This document shows positions 25,479-35,214 of a DNA stretch of 64,000 nucleotides, piece by piece. Source of the DNA: Candidatus Binatia bacterium (GTDB lineage Bacteria > Desulfobacterota > Binatia > Bin18); NCBI GenBank assembly GCA_022826945.1, contig JAJDTY010000027.1, forward strand, positions 1-64,000. Direction: 5' to 3'. The stretch's first letter is position 1; each line of letters begins with the position of its first letter. The notes under the pieces are model-generated. The model was not told the DNA's origin. It saw only the letters and a program-made list of their open reading frames with translations, and made no database searches. A program made the position numbers and the translations under genes.

Positions 25479-26540
25479 ATGTCTATTTTCGAAGTAACGT
25501 CTGACTCTCTAAAAGCTCTTGAACGCACGGACTTTGCCAGCCAAGGACTCCGAGAACGGAGCGATCTACAGCGCCTTATTCGGGATCAAATCGAGGTGCT
25601 TGACTCCGACCTGCTGGTTATTAGTGAAGAGTTTGGCCATTGGGAGGAGTCGAAACGACGCATAGACCTGCTTGCCGTTGACCGGAAGGCAAATCTCGTT
25701 GTGATTGAGTTAAAGCGAACTGAGAGCGGCGGACACATGGAACTACAAGCGCTCCGATATGCCGCGATGGTCTCAACCATGACCTTCAAGAAAGCAGTGG
25801 AATACTACCGTGATTTTCTCCAGAAAACAGGTAGTGACGATGATCCTGAGAGTAATCTACTCGAATTCCTCGGATGGGATGAACCGGATGAAGAGCGTTT
25901 TGCCCAAGACGTGCGAGTGATACTGGCATCTGCCGACTTTTCCAAGGAACTCACGACAGCGGTTATGTGGCTGAATCAACGCGACCTCGATATTCGGTGT
26001 ATTCGTCTTCAACCCTATTCCGACGGCGATAAAACTCTCCTAGATGTTCAACAGGTTATTCCGCTTCCCGAGATAGAAGAGTTTCAAGTTCAAGTGAGAG
26101 AGAAAGCCCAGCGAGAGAGGCGGACGAGAAGTGATAACCGAGACCTGAGCCGTTACGATGTTGAGATTCTTGGGAAGAAGTATACGAATTTATCGAAGAG
26201 AACCGCTATTCTTCGGGTTGTGCAGGCTTTGATACGGTCAGGCCACACTCCTGAAGACATTGGGAGCCTGAGGGAAATCAGAAGGAGTGACTTTCTAATA
26301 GCGGAAGGAAACTTCGAAGATGAGCAGGCTTTCATTGAGGCCGTGACGCAATCAGGTGAAAATTTCAAGCCCCGTAGATGGTTTACTGCGGATGACAAGC
26401 TTCTGCACCATGATGGGCGAACATATGCGTTTGCCAAGAACGTCTGGAACCGGCCAAGGTGGGAATCTGTAATGTCGGCTTTGGCTGAAAAGTATCCATC
26501 GGCTGAAATACGATTTAGCCCAACAGAATCGGCAGACTGA
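25479..26540 (+). CDS. PD-(D/E)XK nuclease-like protein (DUF91/NucS-like)
   Basis: A 353-residue protein. Residues 60-80 read RRIDLLAVDRKANLVVIELKR, giving a D-x(13)-E-x-K restriction-endonuclease-type core (Asp63, Glu77, Lys79), preceded by a helix with SEEFGHWEESKR. The next region (ELQALRYAAMVSTMTF) completes the fold. The C-terminal half (residues 220-353) is not recognised and may bind DNA. It starts 20 bp after hicB, next to a damaged toxin locus, so a genome-defence role is possible but unproven. The start ATG has only a weak ribosome-binding site. Confidence 0.75.
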   Translation: MSIFEVTSDSLKALERTDFASQGLRERSDLQRLIRDQIEVLDSDLLVISEEFGHWEESKRRIDLLAVDRKANLVVIELKRTESGGHMELQALRYAAMVSTMTFKKAVEYYRDFLQKTGSDDDPESNLLEFLGWDEPDEERFAQDVRVILASADFSKELTTAVMWLNQRDLDIRCIRLQPYSDGDKTLLDVQQVIPLPEIEEFQVQVREKAQRERRTRSDNRDLSRYDVEILGKKYTNLSKRTAILRVVQALIRSGHTPEDIGSLREIRRSDFLIAEGNFEDEQAFIEAVTQSGENFKPRRWFTADDKLLHHDGRTYAFAKNVWNRPRWESVMSALAEKYPSAEIRFSPTESAD

Positions 26541-26543
26541 TGT

Positions 26544-27899
26544 TTGCAGTTGAGGCCTAATCTGTCTTATAGCAGCCACGTGCCCCCCCGCCTGCGCCGG
26601 ACGCTCAGCCTTGCCCTGCCCATTATGGGCGGCATGATCTCCCAGAACATCATGAATCTGGTGGATACGGCCATGCTGGGTGTGCTGGGCGACGAGGCCC
26701 TGGCGTCAGTCGGGCTGGCCCAGTTCTCAACCTTTACCTGCGGCGCGTTCATCATCGGTTTGGCAACCGGCGTGCAGGCCACTTCGGCCCGCTGGCTGGG
26801 GGCCGGTCGCTTGGGTGAAATCGCCGTGCCGTTGAACGGCGGGCTGTTGCTCGTCCTGTTGCTCGGGCTGCCTACCTCGGCCCTGCTGATACATTTCGCG
26901 CCGGCCCTGTTCTCCGTACTCAGCCAGGACGCTGCGGTCACCGACCATGGCACGGTCTATTTTCAGGCGCGTCTGGTCGGCCTGCTCGCCATGGGCGTCA
27001 ACTTCGTCTTTCGCGGCTACTGGAACGCGGTCGACCTGTCCAAGTTCTATATGCGCACCATCATTCTGATGAACGTGACCAATATCTTCCTCAACTGGGT
27101 CTTGATCTTCGGCAACCTCGGTGCGCCGCGGCTGGGTGTTGTCGGGGCGGGTATCGGCACGACCATGGCCTTGTACATCGGGTCGGCTACGTATCTGCTC
27201 ACCGCCCTACGCCACGCCCGTGACGGTGGCTTTCTGGCCCGTTGGCCGGACCGGGCCACTCTGTCGGCCCTGTTGCGGCTCTCGATTCCGGCCGGTATTC
27301 AGCACGTCTTCTTTGCTGCCGGCATGTTGGCCTTCTTCTGGATTCTGGGCAATATCGGTACCGCGGAACTGGCCGCGGGGCACGTCCTGTCCAACCTCCT
27401 GTTGCTGTGGCTACTCTTGACAAATGGATTCGGGCTGGCCGCGGCTTCCTTTGTCGGACAGTCCCTGGGTGCCGGCAAGGTGCCGGAGGCACGGGCGTGG
27501 GGCTGGTATGTGACCCGACTCTCCATGCTGGTGGTCGGCGGTCTGGCTCTGCCGGCCCTGCTCGCGCCCGACCTGTTCCTGCTGCTGTTCCTACACGACC
27601 CGACAACGCTGACGCTCGCCCGGCTGCCGCTGCAACTCACTGCCGCCACCATGGCGCTCGAAGCCCTCGGCGTCGTGCTGATGAATGCCCACTATGGAGC
27701 CGGACACAGCCGGCGGGTGATGGTGATTTCCCTGACTATGCAGTGGTGTCTGTTTCTGCCCATCGCCTTTGCCATGCAAGCCGTATGGGGATTTGGTCTG
27801 TTGGCTATCTGGATAGCCAACCTCGCCTATCGTATCCTCCAGTCCGTCACCTTTGTCTGGAGTTGGCAGACCGGCGGCTGGGCGCGTATCAGAGTCTAG
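26544..27899 (+). CDS. MATE-family multidrug efflux transporter
   Basis: A 451-residue integral membrane protein with 12 hydrophobic segments. The N-half motif ALPIMGGMISQNIMNLVDTAMLGVLGDEALASVGLA and the C-half repeat LRLSIPAGIQHVFFAAGMLAFFWILGNIGTAELAAGHV mark it as a Na+ or H+ coupled MATE (DinF/NorM-like) exporter. The TTG at 26544 is used as the start; a GTG at about 26580 (VPPRLRR) is an alternative. It follows the nuclease gene by 3 bp and may be co-transcribed. Confidence 0.88.
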   Translation: MQLRPNLSYSSHVPPRLRRTLSLALPIMGGMISQNIMNLVDTAMLGVLGDEALASVGLAQFSTFTCGAFIIGLATGVQATSARWLGAGRLGEIAVPLNGGLLLVLLLGLPTSALLIHFAPALFSVLSQDAAVTDHGTVYFQARLVGLLAMGVNFVFRGYWNAVDLSKFYMRTIILMNVTNIFLNWVLIFGNLGAPRLGVVGAGIGTTMALYIGSATYLLTALRHARDGGFLARWPDRATLSALLRLSIPAGIQHVFFAAGMLAFFWILGNIGTAELAAGHVLSNLLLLWLLLTNGFGLAAASFVGQSLGAGKVPEARAWGWYVTRLSMLVVGGLALPALLAPDLFLLLFLHDPTTLTLARLPLQLTAATMALEALGVVLMNAHYGAGHSRRVMVISLTMQWCLFLPIAFAMQAVWGFGLLAIWIANLAYRILQSVTFVWSWQTGGWARIRV

Positions 27900-27976
27900 C
27901 CTTGGGGGTATGGACAGGTTGTCTGCGCTCCCAACCTGTCTTGTTTTGCCGTTCGGTTCATTCGTAGAATAGAGAC

Positions 27977-28381
27977 ATGGCACCAGCCCCCCAACGGGGG
28001 AGACGCGCCTCAACCGAGTCCCGGTCGCCTGCGGGATCTCCCCTGACGCTCCAGCAGCAGTACGCGGCTGCAACGCGGTCTCTGGGCCTCCATTTCGCGC
28101 AGATTGATGCCTGGCTTGTCGATAACGAACCAGCAGTCTGGCAACAGCTCCATCAGGCAGACGACGAACTTTTCCAGTTGAGCCAGCTCAAGGTCTCAGA
28201 GAGCCGCTATCAGGCTGCGCTTGAGGCATTCGTTGCCCGGTGCGAAGAAGCCGAACAGCTCTACTACGAAGCGCACCCCTCCGAATTCCGCCTGCCGCCT
28301 CTGTCCGCAGGCGAGCGGATTGCCGTCTATTACGAACTGGGCGATGGCTCGATGCATAAGGTCAGCGGAGAGGAGACCTAG
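27977..28381 (+). CDS. hypothetical protein
   Basis: A 134-residue protein I do not recognise. The first 30 residues are rich in Pro, Arg and Ser and look disordered; the rest is helical and acidic with many Gln/Glu/Leu (TLQQQYAAATRSLGLHFAQIDAWL, EEAEQLYYEAHPSEF). No signal peptide, Cys cluster or membrane segment. It lies alone between the MATE gene and an MFS pseudogene. The composition suggests a real gene rather than a chance frame. Confidence 0.5.
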   Translation: MAPAPQRGRRASTESRSPAGSPLTLQQQYAAATRSLGLHFAQIDAWLVDNEPAVWQQLHQADDELFQLSQLKVSESRYQAALEAFVARCEEAEQLYYEAHPSEFRLPPLSAGERIAVYYELGDGSMHKVSGEET

Positions 28382-28524
28382 GGACGTGCGCTCCTCCTTC
28401 TACCCATCCCCCCAACCGCGTTCGCAAGAGTGAGAGAATCCGGTACAGTAGCTCAACTCTTTTGCAGAGAGCGCTGGGCTCGCATCAGGCCGAGCGCTCG
28501 ACACAAAGAGGGGAAGACTAACGC

Positions 28525-29814
28525 GTGACGGATTCTGTTTCCGGACTGGCCACCCTGCGCGACTACTGGCCGCGCCGCTTTACGCTGGTTGGCCTGTGCT
28601 TTTGCAGCACGTTTATTTGTTATATCGACCGGGTCAATATCTCGGTCGCCATTCTCCCCATGGCCCAAGAGTATGGCTGGAACCAGACGACCCAAGGCGT
28701 TGTCCTGTCCTCATTCTTTTACGGCTATCTGGCTACCCAGATTTTCGGCGGCTGGCTGGCCGACCGCTATGGCGGGAAAATGGTCCTCGGCTGGGGCGTG
28801 TTGTTGTGGTCCTTCTTTACCTTGGTCACGCCGCCCGCGGCAGCGATTTCACTCACTATGCTCTTTCTCGCCAGGGTTGGTATGGGCCTGGGAGAGGGGG
28901 TGGCCTTTCCGGCGATTTATAATCTCTTTGCGCGTTGGGTGCCGGGCCAGGAGCGAGCCCGCTCAGCCGCGCTCAACGTGAGCGGCGTCTCCCTTGGTAC
29001 GGTCGCGGCTCTGCTGCTGACGCCGACCATTGTAGTGGTCTGGGGCTGGCCGATGGTGTTCTACCTGTTCGGCGGGCTGGGGTTTGTCTGGTATCTCTTC
29101 TGGCACTACCGTGTCACCGACACGCCGGAAATCCAGCCCACCATCGCTCCCATAGAAGTCGCCTATATCCGTGAGCACATTCCCCCGATTCCAGCCAACC
29201 TCACAATCCCGTGGCGACACCTGCTGTCCAAGACCGAGGTCTGGGCCATCGTGATTAACCACTTTTGTTCCAACTGGGGGTTCTACGTAATTCTGACCTG
29301 GCTACCGACCTATTTTAATCAGGCGCTTGGGGTCGACCTCCACTAGGTCGGGCTGTACACCATCCTGCCTTGGCTGGTCATGTTTGTCATGGCCAATGTC
29401 GCCGGCTGGATCGTGAACCGCTTGCTGCAACGCGGTCTGTCCGTTACCTCTGTGCGCAAGCTGATGCAGAGCATCGGCTTTTTCGGTCCGGCGCTGTTCC
29501 TCTTTCTGATTGGCGGGGTCACCTCGGCCACCCAGGCGGTCGGCTATATGTGCTGCGTGCTCGGACTTGGTGCCTTTGCCCTGTCCGGCTTCGCGGTGAA
29601 CCACCTCGATATCGGTCCGCGCTACGCCGGTATTCTGCTGGGTCTCTCAAACACGGCCGGAACGATTCCGGGTATTATCGGCGTCACCCTGACCGGCTAC
29701 ATCCTGGACGCCACCGGTTCGTGGAGCCTCGTCTTTCTGATCGCTTCCGGGCTGTATGTTTTCGGAGCGGTGGTCTGGCTGCTGTTTGCTACCGGCGAGC
29801 AGGTGTTTGAGTGA
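28525..29814 (+). pseudogene. MFS transporter (ACS-like) interrupted by an amber codon
   Basis: From GTG 28525 the frame encodes 273 residues of an anion:cation-symporter-type MFS carrier (FICYIDRVNISVAILPMA, GGWLADRYGGKMVLGWGV, FLARVGMGLGEGVAFPAIYNL). It stops at TAG 29344-29346 after LGVDLH. The same frame then continues with VGLYTILPWLVMFVMANVAGW and the remaining transmembrane helices to TGA at 29814. Apart from that codon the 429-codon gene is intact, so this is a single recent nonsense change, most simply CAG to TAG. Two products of six to seven helices each are unlikely to transport. Confidence 0.85.
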
Positions 29815-29822
29815 CCCTCCGC

Positions 29823-30026
29823 CTATTCCGGCGTCTTCTTAATCTCGTAACCCAGCTCTTCGACGGCCAGCAGGATGTCGGCAATGGCCGTGAAATCCTG
29901 AATATCCGCATGGCCCATACGGATGCTGACTGCGTAGTTGGAGCCGTATGGGTGCTTGGTCCGCCTATGCTGAAACACCGCTTTGGCGAGCCTGAGGAGG
30001 TCGAATTTCGGATTATCGTTTTCCAT
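29823..30026 (-). CDS. small conserved-looking protein, partner of the TusA-like gene
   Basis: A 67-residue protein I cannot assign (MENDNPKFDLLRLAKAVFQHRRTKHPYG, then SIRMGHADIQDFTAIADILLAVEELGYEI). ATG 30026 lies one base after the stop of the TusA-like gene, so translation is coupled; an ATG four codons earlier overlaps that gene. No Cys residues, no signal peptide. Context suggests it works with the TusA-like protein. Confidence 0.6.
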   Translation of the reverse strand: MENDNPKFDLLRLAKAVFQHRRTKHPYGSNYAVSIRMGHADIQDFTAIADILLAVEELGYEIKKTPE

Positions 30027-30027
30027 G

Positions 30028-30270
30028 CTATTTCTCAATCACGATGCGCCACTGCTGAGGGATATTCGATTCGACCGTCTCTTCGATCTCAACAATGGCA
30101 TAGCCTTCCGCTTCCGCGGCCCGAGGAATATCACGCCGGCCTTTGGGATCGTCAATGACGAGTTCGAGTTGGTCACCCTGGTCGAGATATTCCAGTCGCA
30201 CCTTGGCCTTGGCCCAGTTCAACGGACATTTGACGCCGTGCAGGTTCAGATGTTCGATTTTACCGCCCAT
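30028..30270 (-). CDS. TusA/SirA-like sulfurtransferase-family protein
   Basis: An 80-residue protein with the TusA fold signature LNLHGVKCPLNWAKAKVRLEYLDQGDQLELVIDD. The conserved Cys of the CPxP-type motif is at residue 15, but the motif reads CPLN rather than CPxP. TusA proteins carry persulfide sulfur in tRNA thiolation, molybdenum cofactor and dissimilatory sulfur pathways. It is the first gene of a two-gene minus-strand unit. The specific pathway is not visible. Confidence 0.78.
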   Translation of the reverse strand: MGGKIEHLNLHGVKCPLNWAKAKVRLEYLDQGDQLELVIDDPKGRRDIPRAAEAEGYAIVEIEETVESNIPQQWRIVIEK

Positions 30271-30420
30271 CGCCTCCTACATACCAGACAGACTCCGGGG
30301 TGTCAGCGCGCTCATTATAACTCTTTACCGCCCTCTATTGCTCGCTCTTGTTCCTCCCCGTTTCTCCCCGCCTTCCGATGCGCTAGGTTAGGCCATCTTC
30401 AGAAAACACTGGGGTGGGGT

Positions 30421-32469
30421 GTGGAACGCGACGAGAGCCGTCCTGAGAAATATACGCTGCGGTCTGATGCGGAGAGTAAGCGGTCGCAGCAATTTACCAT
30501 TGACTACAAGCATGAGCTAAATCCCAGCCAGTACGAGGCTGTGACCACGCGCGACGGTCCTGTGCTGGTACTGGCCGGCGCCGGCAGCGGCAAGACGCGG
30601 ACCCTGGTGTTTCGAGTCGCGCGAATGATTGAGGAAGGCGTTGATCCGGCTTGTTTGCTCCTCCTGACCTTTACTCGCCGGGCCGCGGAAGAAATGATTC
30701 AGCGCGCCGAGGCTCTCATGGGCGGCCGTTGCGATAAGGTGACCGGTGGGACGTTTCATTCGTTTGCCAATACCGTCCTGCGGCGCTACGCCTCCCTGCT
30801 CGGATTTGCCAACGCCTTCACGATTCTGGACCGGGGCGACTCCGAAGATGCGATTAATCTGATCCGGGCGCGCCTCGGCCTGGACAAAAAGGCGCGCCGC
30901 TTCCCGCGCAAACAGACGATTGCCGAGATTATCAGCTTGGCTGCCAACAAGACCACCAGTGTAGCGGAAGTGCTTGACTCGCAGTTTCCCCATCTGTTTT
31001 CCGAACTCGACGACATCAGCCGGATCGAAGAATATTACCGGCAGTATAAACGCGAACGTAGCCTGCTCGATTATGACGATCTGCTGACCCATTTACGCGA
31101 ATTGCTACGCACCCATCCGGAGGTCGCCGAGCGCCTCTCTCATACCTATCGCTACATCATGGTCGATGAGTATCAGGATACGAACCGACTCCAGGCTGAA
31201 ATCGTGCGTCTGCTGGCCTATGTGCATGACAACGTCATGGCGGTCGGTGACGACGCTCAGTCGATCTATAGTTTTCGGGGTGCCACTGTTCGCAATATCT
31301 TCGAGTTTCCAGACCTGTTTCCCGACACGAAGGTGATCAAGCTCGAAGAGAACTACCGTAGCACCCAGCCGATCCTTGACCTGTCGAACGAAATTATTCT
31401 GCAAGCCAAGGAGCGCTACACCAAGAACCTGTTCACCAAAAAGGACAGCGGCTTTCAGCCGGCGTTGATTGAGGCCGATAGTGAGCGCTACCAGTCGCGC
31501 TTTGTAGCCCAAAAAATTCTGGAACTCCGCGAAGAAGGCGTCCCTCTGACCGAGATTGCGGTCCTCTTTCGCTCCAGCTTTCATTCCTTCGATCTTGAGA
31601 TTGAACTGAGCAAGTGTGACCTGCCGTTCGTGAAGCGGGGCGGATTCAAGTTTATCGAGACCACCCATGTGAAGGATGTGCTAGCCCATCTGCGCGTGCT
31701 GGCCAACCCACAGGACGCGGTGTCGTGGCACCGGGTGCTCCTCCTGCTCGAAGGTGTCGGGCCAAAAAGTAGCGACAAGATTCTCAGTCATGTGCTGGGC
31801 GGGGCCGATCAGGTGCAGCGCCTAGCTGACTACCCAGGCCGCGGCGCGGTCAAGACCGAGGTGCAGAAGCTGGCCGCCGCGCTCCGAACCGTTGCCGATC
31901 CCAACCTCCAGCCGCGCGAGCAGATTGACCTGATCGTGCAGTATTATCTGCCGATTCTCAAACAGAATCACCGCGACGATTATCCCAAGCGCCAGAAAGA
32001 CCTGGAGCATTTTTCGATTATTACCGAACGTTACCGCAGTCTGAACCGGCTGCTGTCAGATATGGCCCTGGAGCCGCCCAACAGCAGCGTGGGCGATGTG
32101 CTGGCAACTGATAGAGATGAAGAAGGCCTCCTAACCCTGTCGACTATCCACTCGGCAAAAGGACTGGAATGGCACTCGGTGTTTATCATCTGGGCAGTTG
32201 AGGGCCGTTTCCCTTCGCTGTACAACAAGGAGGACGACGAGCTCGAAGAAGAACGGCGGCTGATGTATGTCGCCGCCACCCGTGCCAAGGAAAACCTGTT
32301 TATTTCGTATCCTATCAATATTTTTGATCGTGCGACCGGTATGGTCCTCAGTAAGCCGTCACGTTTTCTGGAAGACATTCCTCGCCGGATTCTGAAGCCG
32401 GTTTTTCTGATCGAAGAAGAGGACGAAGAAGAGGACGACTGGCGCCAGCGTCGCAGCCGGGCTTGGTGA
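30421..32469 (+). CDS. UvrD/PcrA-type superfamily 1 DNA helicase
   Basis: A 682-residue 3'-5' helicase. In order: LNPSQYEAV Q motif, Walker A AGAGSGKT (about 52-59), LLLTFTRRAAEEM, GTFHSFA, the YIMVDEYQDTNRLQ Walker B, GDDAQSIYSFRGA, EENYRSTQPIL, LLTLSTIHSAKGLEWHSVFI and RRLMYVAATRAKENL. It should act in DNA repair or replication restart. The C terminus is acidic (EEEDEEEDDW). GTG 30421 is chosen because homology begins soon after; the open frame upstream covers the TusA-like gene on the other strand. Confidence 0.9.
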   Translation: MERDESRPEKYTLRSDAESKRSQQFTIDYKHELNPSQYEAVTTRDGPVLVLAGAGSGKTRTLVFRVARMIEEGVDPACLLLLTFTRRAAEEMIQRAEALMGGRCDKVTGGTFHSFANTVLRRYASLLGFANAFTILDRGDSEDAINLIRARLGLDKKARRFPRKQTIAEIISLAANKTTSVAEVLDSQFPHLFSELDDISRIEEYYRQYKRERSLLDYDDLLTHLRELLRTHPEVAERLSHTYRYIMVDEYQDTNRLQAEIVRLLAYVHDNVMAVGDDAQSIYSFRGATVRNIFEFPDLFPDTKVIKLEENYRSTQPILDLSNEIILQAKERYTKNLFTKKDSGFQPALIEADSERYQSRFVAQKILELREEGVPLTEIAVLFRSSFHSFDLEIELSKCDLPFVKRGGFKFIETTHVKDVLAHLRVLANPQDAVSWHRVLLLLEGVGPKSSDKILSHVLGGADQVQRLADYPGRGAVKTEVQKLAAALRTVADPNLQPREQIDLIVQYYLPILKQNHRDDYPKRQKDLEHFSIITERYRSLNRLLSDMALEPPNSSVGDVLATDRDEEGLLTLSTIHSAKGLEWHSVFIIWAVEGRFPSLYNKEDDELEEERRLMYVAATRAKENLFISYPINIFDRATGMVLSKPSRFLEDIPRRILKPVFLIEEEDEEEDDWRQRRSRAW

Positions 32470-32488
32470 AGAAACGCGCCTGTTGCTT

Positions 32489-33313
32489 TTAGCCAGTGAC
32501 GGTCGACGCCCGTCCGGCGTGTTCGTCTAGGAACGCTTCCAAGGCTGCATTAAACTGGTCAGGCTTTTCGAGGTTCGACAGATGCCCGCAGTCCGGGATG
32601 GTCACCAGCGAGGCGCCGGGAATCTGTTTCACCAGGAACTCCGAAGCCGAGGGCGGGGTGACCTGATCCTCTTCTCCCACAATCACTAGGGTCGGCACGG
32701 CAATCTGTGGCAGGATCGCACGGAAATCGGTTGTCACGATGGCGTGCAGGGCCTGTTTATACGCCTCAGTGCGCAGCGCGGACATGGAGGCGATCAGACG
32801 CTCACGCACGGCTTGTCCCGCGCTTTCGGCAACCAGGACCTTGACCACCTCAGGCGCAATGTCCGCCGGGGTGAGACCGTTTTCCAGCGGATCGAGTCGT
32901 CGGGCGAGGAAGTCCTGGCGGACGGCCTCGGGAACCCCACCGAAACCGGACGAGGTATCAACCAGGGAGAGGGTGGCGACCCGGTCGGCATACCGCCCGT
33001 AGAAGTCCTGGATAATCATGCCACCCATAGACAGCCCAACCAGATGAGCCTGTTCGGCTTTGAGCTGATCCAGAAGACGGCACAGGTCATCGGCAAAATC
33101 GCTGAACCGGAGCGTCTGGGGAGAGTCGTCGCTATCGAGATAGCCCCGCGCGTCCCAGGCCGCCGTGCAAAACCGCCTCCCAAAATGGGCCAACTGATCC
33201 GTCCAATTCAGTCGATTGCCGCCAATGCCGTGCAGGAAAACAACGACCGGGCCACTGCCTTCAATATCGTAAGCAATCGAGACGGGATCTTCTGTCCTTC
33301 GTGTTTCGGCCAT
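32489..33313 (-). CDS. alpha/beta-fold hydrolase
   Basis: A 274-residue hydrolase with HGIGGNRLNW oxyanion region, nucleophile elbow GLSMGG (Ser about 95), LVIVGEEDQVTPP and the final CGHLSNLEKPDQF with the catalytic His. It resembles enol-lactone hydrolases and carboxylesterases; substrate unknown. It converges with the helicase gene (19 bp apart) and lies 27 bp downstream of argS, so it may be carried on the argS transcript. Confidence 0.84.
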   Translation of the reverse strand: MAETRRTEDPVSIAYDIEGSGPVVVFLHGIGGNRLNWTDQLAHFGRRFCTAAWDARGYLDSDDSPQTLRFSDFADDLCRLLDQLKAEQAHLVGLSMGGMIIQDFYGRYADRVATLSLVDTSSGFGGVPEAVRQDFLARRLDPLENGLTPADIAPEVVKVLVAESAGQAVRERLIASMSALRTEAYKQALHAIVTTDFRAILPQIAVPTLVIVGEEDQVTPPSASEFLVKQIPGASLVTIPDCGHLSNLEKPDQFNAALEAFLDEHAGRASTVTG

Positions 33314-33340
33314 GGAACACTCCTTGGGCTGTTTTGCTTC

Positions 33341-35059
33341 CTACATTGCTTCCAGGGTCTCAATGCCGAGCAAGTCCAGGCCCGTCTTCAAATACCGGGC
33401 CGTGAGGTCGCATAATAACAAGCGTGTGGGCTGTCGGTCCTGTGGAGCCTTGAGCACGGAATACGCTTGGTAGAAGAGATTAAACTGTGTGGCCAATTCG
33501 TACAAGAAGTTGGCCAGGAGGTTGGGCTTGTAGGAGCGCTCAACTTCGATCAGGACATCGCCGAAGCGGAGCATCTGTTTGGCCAGGGCCTGCTCTTCTG
33601 GTGCCATCAGTCGGACCGGCATATCTGGAGTCGGTCGCCAGTCAGTAAAACCACCCTTGCGAAAAATCGAACGAATCCGCGCGTAGGCGTATTGTAGATA
33701 CGGCGCGGTATTGCCGTCCAGGGCGAGTAGTTTATCCCAACTGAAGCGGTAATCCGCGGTACGATTTTGCATAAGGTCGGCATACTTGACCGCACCAATC
33801 CCGACGACGCGCGCCACAGTAGCCTGCTCTGCGGCTGAGAGACTCGGATTTTTTTCCTGGACAATTGCCCGCGCGCGTTCCTCGGCTTCATCCAGCAGGG
33901 CGGCGAGTCTGATGGGCTGGCCTTCGCGGGTTTTGATTGGCTTGCCATCCGCTCCCAGGATAGTACCGAACCAGACATGCTCCAGGGCCATGCTATGTCC
34001 CCAGCTTTGGGCCGCGGCAAAAAGTTGCCGAAAATGAAGCTGCTGGCGACCATCCGTCACATAGATGATGCGATGCGGCTGAAAGGTCTCGGCCCGGTAC
34101 TGAATCGTTGCCAGGTCAGTCGTGGCGTACAGGAAGGCGCCGTCCTGTTTTTGAATCAGGAATGGGGTCTCGGCCAGTTCGGTATCCTCGTCGTAGAAGA
34201 TGCAGATGGCACCTTCGCTCGGCCGAGCCAGATTCTTCTCGCGCAGGTCTTGCACGACACGGGCGAGCATCGGATTGTAAAAGCTCTCTCCGAGCCAGTG
34301 ATCGAAGTGCACGTTCAAGCGCGCATAGATACGCTCGAATGCCTGGCGCGAGACCTGCATGAATTCGTCCCACAGCGCGGTATTGGCCTCGTCTCCCTGC
34401 TGAAGTTTGGCTAGCTCCTCGCGCGCCCGGTCGGCCAGGGCTGGATCTGTTGTGGCTCTGGCCTGGACTTCTTTGTAGATGCGTTCCATCTCGGCCAGGG
34501 GATCCTGCTCATACGCCGCTTGGTCAAGAAAAGAACGATAGCCGACAATCAACATGCCGAACTGGGTGCCCCAGTCGCCCAGATGATTGTCCGTCTCCAC
34601 CGTGTGCCCGCGAAAACGTAACACCCGAGTGAGCGCGTCACCCAGGATGGTGGAACGAATATGACCAACGTGCATGGATTTGGCCACATTGGGGGCGCTG
34701 AAGTCGATAACTATGGTTTCCGGGCTGGAGGCAGGGTCAACCCCCAGGTGGTCGTCTTGGGCGATAGTCAGCAGGGTCTGTCCCAGCCAGTCTGGGTCGA
34801 GACGGAAGTTGATAAAGCCCGGTCCGGCAATCTCCCAGCTTGCGGGGATCTCGTCGGGGTTAAGCTGCGCCACAACAGCCTCGGCTAATTGGCGAGGATT
34901 TTGTTTCCGGGCCTTAGCAACCGCCATGATGCCGTTGGCCTGATAGTCGCCGAATTTCGGGTTGGCAGCGGGTTTGACAATCGCGGGGGCGGTCGTCCCA
35001 CTGGCTGCCTCAATGGCCCGTGTCGTCTTTTCTTCCAAGAATTGTTGTAATGTTGGCAT
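33341..35059 (-). CDS. argS: arginine--tRNA ligase
   Basis: A 572-residue class I ArgRS that charges tRNA-Arg in the cytoplasm. The N-terminal add-1 domain starts MPTLQQFLEEKTTRAIEAASG; the HIGH-type motif reads HVGH within APNVAKSMHVGHIRSTILGD. The region equivalent to KMSKS reads GKPIKTREG, as is common in ArgRS. The DALR anticodon-binding domain occupies the C terminus. ATG 35059 is the family start, but there is no Shine-Dalgarno sequence; a frame 12 codons longer lacks homology. Confidence 0.93.
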   Translation of the reverse strand: MPTLQQFLEEKTTRAIEAASGTTAPAIVKPAANPKFGDYQANGIMAVAKARKQNPRQLAEAVVAQLNPDEIPASWEIAGPGFINFRLDPDWLGQTLLTIAQDDHLGVDPASSPETIVIDFSAPNVAKSMHVGHIRSTILGDALTRVLRFRGHTVETDNHLGDWGTQFGMLIVGYRSFLDQAAYEQDPLAEMERIYKEVQARATTDPALADRAREELAKLQQGDEANTALWDEFMQVSRQAFERIYARLNVHFDHWLGESFYNPMLARVVQDLREKNLARPSEGAICIFYDEDTELAETPFLIQKQDGAFLYATTDLATIQYRAETFQPHRIIYVTDGRQQLHFRQLFAAAQSWGHSMALEHVWFGTILGADGKPIKTREGQPIRLAALLDEAEERARAIVQEKNPSLSAAEQATVARVVGIGAVKYADLMQNRTADYRFSWDKLLALDGNTAPYLQYAYARIRSIFRKGGFTDWRPTPDMPVRLMAPEEQALAKQMLRFGDVLIEVERSYKPNLLANFLYELATQFNLFYQAYSVLKAPQDRQPTRLLLCDLTARYLKTGLDLLGIETLEAM

Positions 35060-35214
35060 TATAGTGAGGGATTTGGGGCTATGGATTAGGGACACTCGTT
35101 CCTTCCTTTGACTTGTGCCATGATTTTTGAAAATAACCTACCACCCGGAATACATAGCAGAAGATTAGAGCGAACGAAGCACCGGACAGTTGCGTGTGGT
35201 GAGAGTGAACCGGA

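Noticed and set aside
27242-27967. 241-residue frame overlapping the MATE gene
   Set aside because: The MATE frame has clear membrane helices and family motifs; this frame is Arg/Gly-rich low-complexity shadow.
24966-29814. Amber (TAG) recoded as an amino acid
   Set aside because: Many intact genes here end in TAG (rpsR, rplI, thrS, rpmI), and the interrupted genes are dispensable types; decay is simpler.
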